64,000 bases of DNA, from assembly GCA_036500765.1 (NCBI GenBank), contig DASYBM010000009.1, positions 1 through 64,000 on the forward strand, written 5' to 3'. Shown here in pieces: positions 63,985 through 64,000 of this stretch. The notes beneath the pieces are model-generated. The model did no database searches, was not told the DNA's origin, and worked only from the letters and a program-made list of their open reading frames with translations. The first letter of the stretch is position 1. Each line of letters starts with the position of its first letter. The position numbers were made by a program, and so were the translations under genes. Origin of the DNA: Candidatus Sulfotelmatobacter sp. Lineage in GTDB: Bacteria; Acidobacteriota; Terriglobia; Terriglobales; Acidobacteriaceae.

Positions 63985-64000
63985 CTTAACTACCCTCGTG

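Overview
The window is a GC-rich chromosomal segment from a free-living Gram-negative bacterium. It most resembles a soil member of the Acidobacteriota (class Terriglobia, Koribacter/Sulfotelmatobacter-like). That placement is inference. It rests on the 1191-residue Oar-type TonB-dependent receptor with an N-terminal carboxypeptidase-regulatory-like domain, TonB C-terminal-domain proteins, a LolC/LolD lipoprotein exporter, a class II (B12) ribonucleotide reductase, a ClpC-type unfoldase, many small Terriglobia-like hypothetical genes, and a very high density of short palindromic and heptameric repeats. No phage, IS element, CRISPR array or rRNA operon was seen.

Layout. 1-5.3 kb: a TonB-domain gene split by a frameshift, an Rrf2 regulator, and a PHP hydrolase/GT4 glycosyltransferase pair. 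5.8-9.1 kb: an RNA-handling neighbourhood (DEAD-box helicase, two small basic or charged proteins, an RRM protein, a cold-shock protein), then tRNA-Leu. 9.2-15.1 kb: OsmC, a zinc-ribbon gene too short for routine ORF calling, an NTF2-like protein, a PilZ protein, superoxide dismutase and a YHS protein. 15.1-22.7 kb: two lineage-specific hypotheticals carrying repeat insertions, a beta-helix lipoprotein and NrdJ. 23-30 kb: a membrane SpoIIE-type phosphatase, thioredoxin reductase, proline dehydrogenase and a SirB1-like protein. 30-32.7 kb: a sigma/anti-sigma/DUF3106 operon, tRNA-Val and tRNA-Arg. 32.7-43.3 kb: housekeeping metabolism (ferredoxin, PurA, Ndk, SucCD, TrpD) with a MOSC protein, a degenerate gluzincin and RlmB. 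43.4-50.7 kb: an isoprenylcysteine-methyltransferase-like protein, a secreted alpha/alpha-toroid candidate, LolC/LolD and ClpC. 50.7-53.3 kb: convergent ATP-dependent DNA ligase and LigD-type polymerase (NHEJ module, no Ku in view). 53.5-64 kb: secreted proteins, cupin, glutaredoxin, membrane-anchored trypsin-like protease, TonB-dependent receptor and a ClC channel.

How genes relate. sucC-sucD form an operon that probably continues into a small KOW/SH3-like hypothetical and ndk. trpD is translationally coupled to a small hypothetical. The sigma factor, its zinc anti-sigma and a periplasmic DUF3106 protein look like one envelope-stress unit. The helicase/RRM/CspA cluster fits cold or RNA-structure stress. 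OsmC, SOD, TrxB, glutaredoxin and the 4OT/ABM proteins reflect oxidative and electrophile defence.

Most unusual observation: families of short hairpin repeats (core GGACG-CATT-CGTCC) lie both between genes and in frame inside genes. One 43-bp copy is identical in nrdJ and in an unrelated hypothetical gene, giving the same 15-residue peptide in both. The outer arms vary between copies but stay complementary. A second family gives a near-perfect 42-bp inverted pair upstream of lolC. These resemble Rickettsia-type palindromic elements that insert into protein-coding genes.
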